Assembly (NCBI GenBank): GCA_025350285.1 | Contig: JANXYE010000463.1 | Coordinates: 1 to 6,302, forward strand | Reading direction: 5' to 3' | DNA from: Chloroflexota bacterium | GTDB taxonomy: Bacteria; Chloroflexota; Dehalococcoidia; Tepidiformales; Tepidiformaceae | DNA length: 6,302 nt | In this document: positions 1 through 5,513 of the stretch, piece by piece | How positions within the stretch are numbered: the first letter of the stretch is position 1 | Layout: each line of letters begins with the position of its first letter | Translations under genes and position numbers: made by a program | The notes under the pieces: model-generated | The model's database searches: none | Seen by the model: only the letters and a program-made list of their open reading frames with translations | What the model was told of the DNA's origin: nothing

Positions 1-326
<326 letters not shown>

Positions 327-328
327 GT

Positions 329-342
329 CGATTCGCGAATCG
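329..342. repeat. Perfect 14-bp palindrome between convergent genes
   Basis: CGATTCGCGAATCG reads the same on both strands and lies in the 30-bp gap between the convergent ends of eno (stop at 326) and the membrane protein gene (stop at 357). It can fold as a 5-bp stem with a CGCG loop and could contribute to bidirectional termination. No T-tract follows on either strand, so a classical intrinsic terminator is not supported. Confidence 0.4.
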
Positions 343-356
343 CGCCTGGTTGGTGC

Positions 357-1595
357 TCAGCGGCACGTCGTGACGGCGTAGGCGTCGAAATCGTCAGTAG
401 ATTCGATGCGACTGGCACAGCCTGAGGTGACGAGCGTGTCCAGGAGCGCGTGTTCGTTCGTGCGCTCGCGCTCGTCGAAGAGGCGATAGATCAGCACGTA
501 GTCGATGCCCCGTTCGCGCAAGAGGACTCGGTAGGCGTCCGGCGACGCGAACGAGTGGCGGGCGAAGCTCTCCGGGAAGAATTCCGAATCGAGCCTGGCG
601 CCGTGCGTGAGCAGCTGGTACATCCCGACCTTTCCGTCGCGCGAGCGCATGATGCGGTAGACGGCGCCGCGTTCGAACTTCGGCGATTCGATAAAAGGGA
701 GGAGCGATTCATCCGGGTCTCGGACGAGTGCCCCCCAGGCATAGGTCGTGTCGCGGACGGGGATGAGGATCAGGTTGAGGGCGAGTGCGGCGGCCACGGT
801 AGCCGGGAGCCAGCGCCTGCGGTGCAAGGCCAGCCAGGCGACGAGCACCGGCCCGAAGACGACGGGCAGGCGCGCGGCGACCGTGCCGATGAAGACGGCG
901 AGCGCGCTCCCAAGGCCGGAATCCGAGACGACCGGCGAGAGGAACACCAGCGCGACGCCGGGAAGGGAGAGCGTGACCGAGCATGCGTAGCTCGCGACAA
1001 GGCGGCGGGGACGGGGTTCGAACCGCAGCCAGACGAGGACCAGAAGCCCGGCGAGGGGGAGCACGACGGCTGGATGACTGCCCTGGGCCAGCCCCATGAG
1101 GATGACCGCCCAGGCAGTGCGCCCGCGCCGCCAGCAGGCGACCGCGCCGAAGAGCATCGCCGTGGCCCAGAGGAACGGGAGCTGCGCGAGGATGAGCGAT
1201 TCGACCAGCATCGGGTTCGCCAGGACGGCACTGAACGCCAGCGGCGAGCGCACCTCTGGGAAGGCCCACCAGGCGCCGGCTATCACGCCCGCCGCGCCGA
1301 GGACGAGCCAGAGGGTGGTGACCCAATCGCCGAGGAGCGGATGGAGGAGAGCGGCGGTCGTCCACGGGACGAAAGCGTAGGGGTAGGCGAGGGCTTCGCC
1401 GTGGCCGATTTCGGGGAAGTGGTACGGAAGCCAGTGGGTGGTCGAGAGCGTCTCGCTGATGAACCAGACGTGGGCGTAATTGCTAACGGAGTCGTTGGAG
1501 ACAAAGACGGTATGCGTCAGGATCGTGAGGATGCCAGCCGCCCAGGCCGCGAGGATGATCAGCAACAGGAGTCGCGCTGAGCGCAGGCGAACCAT
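357..1595 (-). CDS. Polytopic membrane protein, GT-C glycosyltransferase-like architecture
   Basis: A 412-residue predicted inner-membrane protein. A hydrophobic segment at residues 8-30 is followed by a polar, aromatic-rich loop (about 33-70) that contains SNDSVSNYAHVWFI and HWLPYHFPE. Further hydrophobic segments lie at roughly 92-112, 118-138, 141-155, 160-190, 200-220, 230-258 and 263-280, giving about eight or nine membrane passes. The last 130 residues are soluble and include KVGMYQLLTHGARLDSEFFP and YRVLLRERGIDYVLIYR. An N-terminal membrane anchor, a large first loop with an acidic residue, a multi-pass core and a C-terminal soluble domain is the layout of GT-C transferases that use lipid-linked sugars. 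This is an inference from architecture; I do not recognise a specific family and no substrate can be named. The ATG at 1593-1595 was chosen because the transmembrane segment starts eight residues later and upstream in-frame sequence is the shadow of the neighbouring gene. Only a weak AGG precedes it. It lies 44 bp downstream of acuI on the same strand and may be co-transcribed. Confidence 0.8.
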   Translation of the reverse strand: MVRLRSARLLLLIILAAWAAGILTILTHTVFVSNDSVSNYAHVWFISETLSTTHWLPYHFPEIGHGEALAYPYAFVPWTTAALLHPLLGDWVTTLWLVLGAAGVIAGAWWAFPEVRSPLAFSAVLANPMLVESLILAQLPFLWATAMLFGAVACWRRGRTAWAVILMGLAQGSHPAVVLPLAGLLVLVWLRFEPRPRRLVASYACSVTLSLPGVALVFLSPVVSDSGLGSALAVFIGTVAARLPVVFGPVLVAWLALHRRRWLPATVAAALALNLILIPVRDTTYAWGALVRDPDESLLPFIESPKFERGAVYRIMRSRDGKVGMYQLLTHGARLDSEFFPESFARHSFASPDAYRVLLRERGIDYVLIYRLFDERERTNEHALLDTLVTSGCASRIESTDDFDAYAVTTCR

Positions 1596-1639
1596 TGGCC
1601 TGAGGCTACCGGCCCGGACGTTTAAGCCCCACCGCTCGG

Positions 1640-2635
1640 TCAGGAGACGCGAATCAGGACACGGCCTTTGATAGCTCCCTTGAGGATCGCGGAGGTGGCT
1701 TCGAGGATGCCATCCAGCCCGACTTCGTGGGCGATTGTATCGAGCAGGCCGCGGGGCTTGAAGTCGCTCTCCTTCGCCAGGCGGCCCCAGAGCTTCTGAC
1801 GCAGCTCGATCGGATAGGAGACGGATTCGATGCCGAGCAGGTTGACGCCGCGAAGGATGAACGGAAACACGCTCGTGGCCACCGGCCCGCCGCCAGTAAG
1901 CCCGGAAAGGGCGACGGAGCCGCCGTACTTGGTGGTGCGTAGGAGGTACGCCGTCGTGGCGCCGCCAACCGGATCGACGGCGGCGGCCCAGCGTTCGCTC
2001 TCCATCGGGCGGGTGCTTTCGGCGCTCACTTCTTCGCGCGAAAGGATCTCGGTGGCGCCGAGGTCGCGGAGGAAGTCGTGTTCGTCCGCCTTGCCGGTAC
2101 TGGCGGCGACGGTGTAGCCGCGGGCGGCGAGAATAGCAACGGCCGTGCTGCCGACGCCGCCAGTGGCGCCAGTGACGAGAACGGGACCCTTCTGGGGCGT
2201 GAGGCCCGCCTTCTCGATGGCATCGACGGACATCGCGGCGGTGAACCCGGCGGTCCCGATGGCGGCGGCCTCCTTCGTCGTCAGGCCAGCCGGGAGCGCA
2301 CAGACCCAGTTCGCGGGCACGCGGGCCAGTTCGGCGTAACCACCGAAGTGCGATACGCCCACGTCGTAGCCGATGACCACGACCTGCTGGCCCTGGTGGA
2401 AGCGTGCGTCGCTCGACTCGGTCACCGTGCCAGCGAGGTCGATGCCGGGGATCATCGGGTACTTGCGGACGACGGAACTCTTCGGCTGGCAGGCGAGGCC
2501 GTCCTTGTAGTTGACGCCGCTCCACTCGACTTTGATGGTCACCTCGCCGGGCATGAAGTCCGATTCTTCGAACGAACACACGCCCGCGGAGAACTGGTCA
2601 TCGGCTTTGTTGAGGACGAAAGCCTGGAAGGACAT
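1640..2635 (-). CDS. acuI: AcuI/YhdH-family NADPH-dependent acrylyl-CoA reductase (MDR superfamily)
   Basis: A 331-residue zinc-independent medium-chain dehydrogenase/reductase, close to the usual 324-330 residues of the YhdH/AcuI family. Characterised members reduce acryloyl-CoA to propionyl-CoA with NADPH, in 3-hydroxypropionate and DMSP/acrylate metabolism, and detoxify this electrophile in the cytosol. Family landmarks are in order: the N-terminal GroES-like fold with SGVNYKDGLA (39-48), VVRKYPMIPGIDLAGTV (55-71), the FGGYAELARV stretch (97-106), the Rossmann nucleotide-binding loop VTGATGGVGSTAVA (154-167), DPVGGATTAYLL (221-232) and LLGIESVSYP (266-275). The zinc-ligand set of true alcohol dehydrogenases is not seen. 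The ATG at 2633-2635 gives the family's standard N-terminus (MSFQAFVLNK); its ribosome binding site is weak. The gene is divergent from the alpha/beta hydrolase and 44 bp upstream of the membrane protein gene. Exact substrate is unproven; other YhdH-type enone reductases are possible. Confidence 0.9.
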   Translation of the reverse strand: MSFQAFVLNKADDQFSAGVCSFEESDFMPGEVTIKVEWSGVNYKDGLACQPKSSVVRKYPMIPGIDLAGTVTESSDARFHQGQQVVVIGYDVGVSHFGGYAELARVPANWVCALPAGLTTKEAAAIGTAGFTAAMSVDAIEKAGLTPQKGPVLVTGATGGVGSTAVAILAARGYTVAASTGKADEHDFLRDLGATEILSREEVSAESTRPMESERWAAAVDPVGGATTAYLLRTTKYGGSVALSGLTGGGPVATSVFPFILRGVNLLGIESVSYPIELRQKLWGRLAKESDFKPRGLLDTIAHEVGLDGILEATSAILKGAIKGRVLIRVS

Positions 2636-2692
2636 GCAGTTTCGCTTTCGGCTGCGGACCGTCGGGAGGAGGACGGGCAGCGGGGATTGTCG

Positions 2693-2704
2693 GCTAAGCT
2701 TAGC
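2693..2704. promoter_or_regulatory. 12-bp perfect palindrome in the divergent intergenic region (possible operator)
   Basis: GCTAAGCTTAGC is a perfect inverted repeat without spacer in the 186-bp gap between the divergent acuI and hydrolase genes. Position between two divergent starts and symmetry suit a dimeric repressor site, but no regulator gene is adjacent and no clear -10/-35 pair overlaps it. Functional role is inferred only. Confidence 0.35.
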
Positions 2705-2709
2705 ATGCG

Positions 2710-2759
2710 CCCTCACCCTCACCCTCAAGCCTCTCCCGACTTCGCGGGCGAGGGGAGAG
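2710..2759. repeat. CCCTCA triplet repeat plus hairpin, intergenic repeat-like element
   Basis: Three perfect tandem copies of CCCTCA (2710-2727) run into an inverted repeat: CCTCTCCCG at 2730-2738 pairs with CGGGCGAGG at 2745-2753 with one mismatch, around a 6-nt loop. The layout (CCCTCACCC run followed by a CCTCTCCCG...CGGG.GAGG hairpin) resembles dispersed intergenic hairpin repeats seen in several GC-rich bacterial genomes. It sits 62 bases upstream of the hydrolase start, so it would lie in or before that gene's leader. Whether other copies exist in this genome cannot be seen here. Confidence 0.5.
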
Positions 2760-2811
2760 CACCCGCGCCGCGGCTCCCGATGCGGGCGCGCACACACTCC
2801 GGCGCTGAAAC

Positions 2812-2815
2812 GAGG
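2812..2815 (+). promoter_or_regulatory. Ribosome binding site of the alpha/beta hydrolase
   Basis: GAGG lies six bases before the ATG at 2822-2824. It decides this start over the long open frame that extends upstream across the divergent acuI gene. Confidence 0.6.
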
Positions 2816-2821
2816 TCGAGC

Positions 2822-3748
2822 ATGAACGAGGACACGAACCCGGGGCGGTTCGAGACCCATTACGCGAACCTACGCGGGTTTCGGCAAGCGTACGTGCATG
2901 AAGGGAAGGGCGGGGTGCCGCTGGTGCTCGTGCATGGCTGGCCGGAGACAAAGCGGATCTGGTGGCGGAACATCGCGGAGTTAGCGGCGGCGGGGTTCGA
3001 GGTGATCGTGCCGGACCTGCGCGGCTTCGGCGAAAGCGAGGTCGGCCCGGATGGGTTTCACGATGTGGTTAGCCACAGCCGGGACCTTTACGCGCTCGTC
3101 CATCATGTGCTCGGGCACGAAAGGGTGGTGGTGGCAGGGGGAGACCTCGGCGGGCCGGTGATCCAGGACATCTCGCTGCGCTGGCCAGGGTTCGTGGACC
3201 GGATGCTGCTGTTCAACTCCCCGGTGCCGTTCGATAAAGAGAAGATGGCCGGCATGAGCACCCGCGCGCCACGGGAGGCGGCAGATTACTTTCGGCGGCA
3301 GGGCACGGACGCGGACGCGCTGGCGGCGGAACTTGACACGCCCGAGAAGCGGCGGCGGTACATCGCGACGTTTTACGGCTCCCGCTTCTGGGCACATCCG
3401 GGGAAGTTCAGCGACGCCGAAATCGACTTCCAGACGGAGCCGTGGGCCGATGGCGCGAAGATGCGGGCGAGCTTCGGCGGCTACGAAAGCGCCTTCAGCC
3501 AAAGCGCCCGCAGCGAACCAACGATGGTGCAAACGCGCAAGTCGAACCCGACGCGCTGTTTCATCCTGTTCGGGCCAAGCGACCACGTGCTCTACCCCGA
3601 GTTCGACCGCATGGCGGCGGTGGTCTTCCCGGACCACGTTGGGCCGTTCATCGTCCGGGATTGCGGGCACTTCCTACAGTGGGAGGCGGCGGATGTGCTG
3701 AACGGCGCGGTGAGGGCATTCTGCGGGGACCTGCTGGCCGGGCGTTAA
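2822..3748 (+). CDS. Alpha/beta hydrolase with Asp nucleophile (epoxide hydrolase / haloacid dehalogenase-like)
   Basis: A 308-residue cytosolic alpha/beta hydrolase. Visible landmarks are the oxyanion-side motif HGWPE (38-42), VPDLRGFGES (63-72), the nucleophile elbow VAGGDLGGP with Asp108 in the catalytic position, a helical cap region at about 135-230, the acid residue Asp254 in LFGPSDHVL, and catalytic His283 in DCGHFLQWE. Asp instead of Ser at the elbow, together with HGxP, marks the epoxide hydrolase / fluoroacetate dehalogenase branch, which works through an alkyl-enzyme ester later opened by water. Cap residues such as Tyr185 (FYGSRFW) and Tyr221 (GGYESAF) could serve as ring-opening tyrosines or halide-pocket residues; which one applies cannot be decided here. 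GAGG six bases before ATG supports the start. The gene diverges from acuI and converges with the nucleotidyltransferase gene, with only 12 bp between stops. A role in handling reactive small molecules beside an acrylyl-CoA reductase is plausible but inferred. Confidence 0.9.
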   Translation: MNEDTNPGRFETHYANLRGFRQAYVHEGKGGVPLVLVHGWPETKRIWWRNIAELAAAGFEVIVPDLRGFGESEVGPDGFHDVVSHSRDLYALVHHVLGHERVVVAGGDLGGPVIQDISLRWPGFVDRMLLFNSPVPFDKEKMAGMSTRAPREAADYFRRQGTDADALAAELDTPEKRRRYIATFYGSRFWAHPGKFSDAEIDFQTEPWADGAKMRASFGGYESAFSQSARSEPTMVQTRKSNPTRCFILFGPSDHVLYPEFDRMAAVVFPDHVGPFIVRDCGHFLQWEAADVLNGAVRAFCGDLLAGR

Positions 3749-3760
3749 GGGCGGCGGTGT

Positions 3761-4363
3761 TCACCCGCTGCCCGCAAGCAGGCGCAGCTGGTACTCCGCC
3801 AGGGATGCGCCGAGATCCCTGCCTCGGTTCAAGCCCTCCGCCATGATCGCTGAGATGGCGTCCTTCACCGTTTCGATGTCAGCCGGGGTGGACCGCTCGA
3901 GCAGCTCAATAAGGTCGGTGTCATCCTTCATTCGGCGTTCGGAAACCGAGAGCAGCTTCATCGCGATAAGGTCGCCCAGGCACGCGACGGGAGCGGTGAA
4001 CCGGGGGAAAACGGCTCGCTGCTCGGCGCGCCGGACAATGTCGCGTTCAATCCCGGTGGTCGCGAAAATGAGGTCGAGGACGAACTCGGTACCGCGCACC
4101 GGAGGGCAAGTGAGCCGCGCGGTGCTCATGCGCCCGTCGTCACGTTCCAAGTCTGCAAGCATTTGATAGCCCTGCCGAAACAGCAAGTTGACGAGTCGTT
4201 CGGCCTCAGCGTCGCCCTCCAAAGCCACCGCAACATCGATGTCGTTTGTAAACCGCGGATATCCGTGGGTGGAAACGGCCAGACCCCCAACAAAGGCCCA
4301 CGGAACGTGAAGGCTGTCGAGGTCGCGCTGCACGCGACGAGCAAACTCCTCGAACGGGCTCAT
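3761..4363 (-). CDS. AbiEii-like nucleotidyltransferase, putative toxin of a TA-type pair
   Basis: A 200-residue protein with the minimal nucleotidyltransferase fold. WAFVGGLAVSTHGYPRFTNDIDVAV (residues 22-46) provides the GG...S loop followed by the metal-binding pair Asp41-x-Asp43; a third acidic residue is likely Asp97 in FVLDLIF. The C-terminal half carries LGDLIAMKLLSVSERRMKDDTDLIELL (129-155), the helical DLI..K......R.KD..DL signature shared with AbiEii / DUF1814-like proteins. Members of this superfamily act as toxins in type IV or related toxin-antitoxin systems, and some (MenT type) transfer nucleotides to tRNA 3' ends. Whether this protein is a toxin, and its target, is inferred. 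The ATG at 4361-4363 overlaps the stop of the upstream 74-residue gene (ATGA), indicating translational coupling. All core metal-binding residues look intact, so the enzyme is probably active. Confidence 0.85.
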   Translation of the reverse strand: MSPFEEFARRVQRDLDSLHVPWAFVGGLAVSTHGYPRFTNDIDVAVALEGDAEAERLVNLLFRQGYQMLADLERDDGRMSTARLTCPPVRGTEFVLDLIFATTGIERDIVRRAEQRAVFPRFTAPVACLGDLIAMKLLSVSERRMKDDTDLIELLERSTPADIETVKDAISAIMAEGLNRGRDLGASLAEYQLRLLAGSG

Positions 4364-4584
4364 GCGTTTCGGCGCGCGAACCAGCCGGGGCGACCCTCTC
4401 CGTCGCCGAACTCCGCGCCAGGGCGCTCCCGGAGCCATGCGTTCAGGCGGTTTAACGTCTCGTCCGGGGTGTCCGCCGGGAAATCGCGCTGCAGCTGGGC
4501 GCGCTTCATCTCGATGCCTGCGTCCGCGAGTGCGAGGCCGGTGCGGAAGCCTGTGGCGGGGTCCAGCTTGCGAGGCGTTTTCAT
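4360..4584 (-). CDS. Small protein (74 aa) paired with the nucleotidyltransferase, candidate antitoxin
   Basis: A 74-residue protein starting MKTPRKLDPATGFRTGLAL. The core (residues 12-62) predicts a helix, ADAGIEMKRAQLQRDFP, then a second helix, DETLNRLNAWLRERPG, then AEFGDGEGRPG. I recognise this as a recurring style of small actinobacterial/Chloroflexota-like protein beside nucleotidyltransferases, but I know no experimentally described function. It does not look like AbiEi, whose antitoxin is a much larger winged-helix protein. Its TGA overlaps the ATG of the nucleotidyltransferase (ATGA at 4360-4363), the classic order and coupling of antitoxin before toxin. No Shine-Dalgarno precedes the ATG; instead an extended -10 sits 6 nt upstream, so the mRNA is probably leaderless. 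A decayed copy (4647-4735) and a diverged homologue (5308-5505) lie nearby. Antitoxin function is inferred from context. Confidence 0.75.
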   Translation of the reverse strand: MKTPRKLDPATGFRTGLALADAGIEMKRAQLQRDFPADTPDETLNRLNAWLRERPGAEFGDGEGRPGWFARRNA

Positions 4585-4590
4585 ACCAGC

Positions 4591-4599
4591 AGTATACCA
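4591..4599 (-). promoter_or_regulatory. Extended -10 promoter (TGGTATACT) for the small protein/nucleotidyltransferase operon, leaderless
   Basis: On the minus strand TGGTATACT matches an extended -10 element (TGn + TATAAT-like hexamer, hexamer at 4591-4596). Six bases separate the hexamer from the ATG at 4584, which puts the expected transcription start at or next to the A of the start codon. No convincing -35 is present, as expected for extended -10 promoters. The same arrangement precedes the homologous gene at 5505. Confidence 0.6.
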
Positions 4600-4646
4600 A
4601 ATCGCCGGGCGGCATGGTGCGACGGGCGCGACCGCAATCAGCCTGT

Positions 4647-4735
4647 GGCACGCGAACAGAGGGCGCCGTCGCCGAACTCTGCGCTCGGGCGCTCCCGGAG
4701 CCTTGCGCTCAGGCGTCTTAACGTCTCGTCCGGGA
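4647..4735 (-). pseudogene. Truncated, frameshifted second copy of the small candidate-antitoxin gene
   Basis: Bases 4666-4734 match 4400-4468 (inside the intact 74-residue gene) at a constant offset of 266 with about 7 mismatches in 69 bases, so roughly 90% identity. Read on the minus strand this gives PDETLRRLSARLRERPSAEFGDG, against PDETLNRLNAWLRERPGAEFGDG in the intact gene. After GDG an apparent deletion of about 10 bases shifts the frame and the match resumes near 4647-4656. The 5' half (start codon and first helix) is absent: similarity stops six bases from the stop codon of the WYL-like gene. This is a tandem remnant upstream of, and in the same orientation as, the intact copy, with no nucleotidyltransferase of its own. 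Confidence 0.75.
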
Positions 4736-4740
4736 ATGGG

Positions 4741-5064
4741 CTACTCGACGAAGTAGAGCACCGTACGCATCTGCTTGTCGGACGCACCGGTGTACCCTGG
4801 ACGAGCGCCGCTGAAGTGCGAACTGGTAACGACGAGACCGGAAATGTCTTTCACATTGTATGGCCCGTGCCAGCCAGTTCCCTCCCCAGACTCACTGTAC
4901 CCGCCTAACCACCAAGCGCGTAGCTGGACGTTCCCAGATTCCTTACGTATCCCAACCAAGAACGGCTCCACGGTCCTCTCTGGCTGGTTGCGGTAGCAGA
5001 ACCTTACGACAGATCTGTCTACGATTGCTCGCCGGAGGCGTTCGTTGACGTCGTCTCCAATCAC
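4741..5064 (-). CDS. Small single-domain WYL-like protein
   Basis: A 107-residue protein. The sequence LRRAIVDRSVVRFCYRN (10-26), RTVEPFLVGI (30-39), GNVQLRAWWLGGYSESG (44-60), GWHGPYNVKDISGLVV (64-79) and FSGARPGY (84-91) follows the strand order of a minimal WYL-type domain (Sm-like fold, often a ligand sensor in transcription regulators and defence-linked genes). There is no DNA-binding helix-turn-helix, so it is not a complete WYL regulator; such stand-alone versions exist but their role is not known to me. The GTG start at 5062-5064 is supported by a strong AGGTGGAG a few bases upstream. Codons rare in the neighbours (ATA, AGG) and lower GC suggest horizontal origin. The gene ends six bases from the truncated small-protein copy. 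Assignment to WYL-like is from pattern recognition and should be taken as probable. Confidence 0.75.
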   Translation of the reverse strand: MIGDDVNERLRRAIVDRSVVRFCYRNQPERTVEPFLVGIRKESGNVQLRAWWLGGYSESGEGTGWHGPYNVKDISGLVVTSSHFSGARPGYTGASDKQMRTVLYFVE

Positions 5065-5307
5065 TTACTCCACCTCTACATCCTGATGCAAGGCTCAGAG
5101 TCGCTCGGGCACTGCGCACGAACACCTTAGCATACCTGTCAACTCGTCGCGCTCAGAAGTTGATAGTCGAACGTGATTGAGGAAGAATGCCGTGTTGTAC
5201 CGACCGATGCCCCTGACTCTCGATATGGCCTTCTCGAACTCCGCCCCCATCGAAGCCGTATCGGCTCCGCTAGGACGGCTACTGGAGATTGCACATGGTA
5301 TCGTAGT
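5065..5307. other. Non-coding or decayed interval between WYL-like gene and orphan small gene
   Basis: This 243-base stretch belongs to the lower-GC segment and holds no gene I can support. On the minus strand it carries the leader and ribosome binding site of the WYL-like gene, and a TTGACA hexamer (5137-5142) with a TATGCT (5129-5134) only two bases further on, a spacing that does not fit one promoter. By analogy with the intact module a nucleotidyltransferase would be expected to follow the gene at 5308-5505 here, but no GG..S or DxD motif appears in any minus-strand frame. Confidence 0.5.
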
Positions 5308-5505
5308 CTAATAGCGACGAACCACCCCATCACCGTCCATCGGGCGATCCCAGAGTTCGGCGTTCAGAAGCGCGTCAACGTCGCGGGCGGACCGGCCGGG
5401 GTTGTCTCGTTTGATGCGCTGACGGCGCATCGTGAGGACCGCGTCCGAAAGCTGGATGCCCATGCGTAGCCGCTCTGATGCCAGTTTGCGGGCTTCGTCG
5501 TCCAT
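5308..5505 (-). CDS. Orphan small protein (65 aa), homologue of the 74-aa candidate antitoxin
   Basis: A 65-residue protein beginning [19 protein letters not shown]. It aligns with the 74-residue protein at 4360-4584: [17 protein letters not shown] against ADAGIEMKRAQLQRDFP, then a P/S/D-rich turn, [14 protein letters not shown] against ETLNRLNAWLRERP, then DGDG against EFGDG. Shared features are the DA..xM+R helix, the RD.P turn, the leucine-patterned second helix and the [ED]RP...GDG tail. The match is clear but diverged, so this is a separate family member and not a recent duplicate. An open frame extends further upstream to 5718, but the ATG at 5503-5505 is favoured because the homologous region starts there and an extended -10 lies eight bases upstream, implying a leaderless mRNA. 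No nucleotidyltransferase follows. It may be an orphan antitoxin, a relic of a lost module, or a free-standing regulator. Confidence 0.65.
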   Translation of the reverse strand: MDDEARKLASERLRMGIQLSDAVLTMRRQRIKRDNPGRSARDVDALLNAELWDRPMDGDGVVRRY

Positions 5506-5513
5506 CTGCGCCG

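Noticed and set aside
1014..1024. GGGTTCGAACC, which looks like a tRNA T-arm
   Set aside because: No matching acceptor, D or anticodon arms nearby, and it lies inside the membrane protein coding region.
450..1580. Long plus-strand open frame (376 codons) opposite the membrane protein gene
   Set aside because: Composition is Arg/Glu/Gly-rich without domains, typical of the antisense of a high-GC gene; the minus-strand frame has clear membrane segments.
1596..2579. Open minus-strand frame continuing upstream of the membrane protein gene, giving a 740-residue reading
   Set aside because: The upstream part is Arg/Pro-rich shadow sequence of the acuI gene in another frame; homology and the transmembrane start place the gene's ATG at 1595.
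3749..3760. Possible terminator between the convergent hydrolase and nucleotidyltransferase genes
   Set aside because: The 12-base gap holds no stem-loop or T-tract on either strand.
5177..5311. Short plus-strand frame (TTG start, 44 codons, contains MPLTLDMAFSNSAPIEAV)
   Set aside because: No ribosome binding site, no recognisable family and an unusual start codon; not distinguishable from chance in this lower-GC interval.
5139..5333. Minus-strand frame overlapping the end of the orphan small gene, in the place where a nucleotidyltransferase partner would start
   Set aside because: It has neither the GG..S loop nor a DxD pair, and its Arg/Ser-rich composition looks random.
5173..5469. Plus-strand 98-codon frame across the orphan small gene
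   Set aside because: It lies antisense to the small gene, which has recognisable homology and a promoter; no features of its own were seen.
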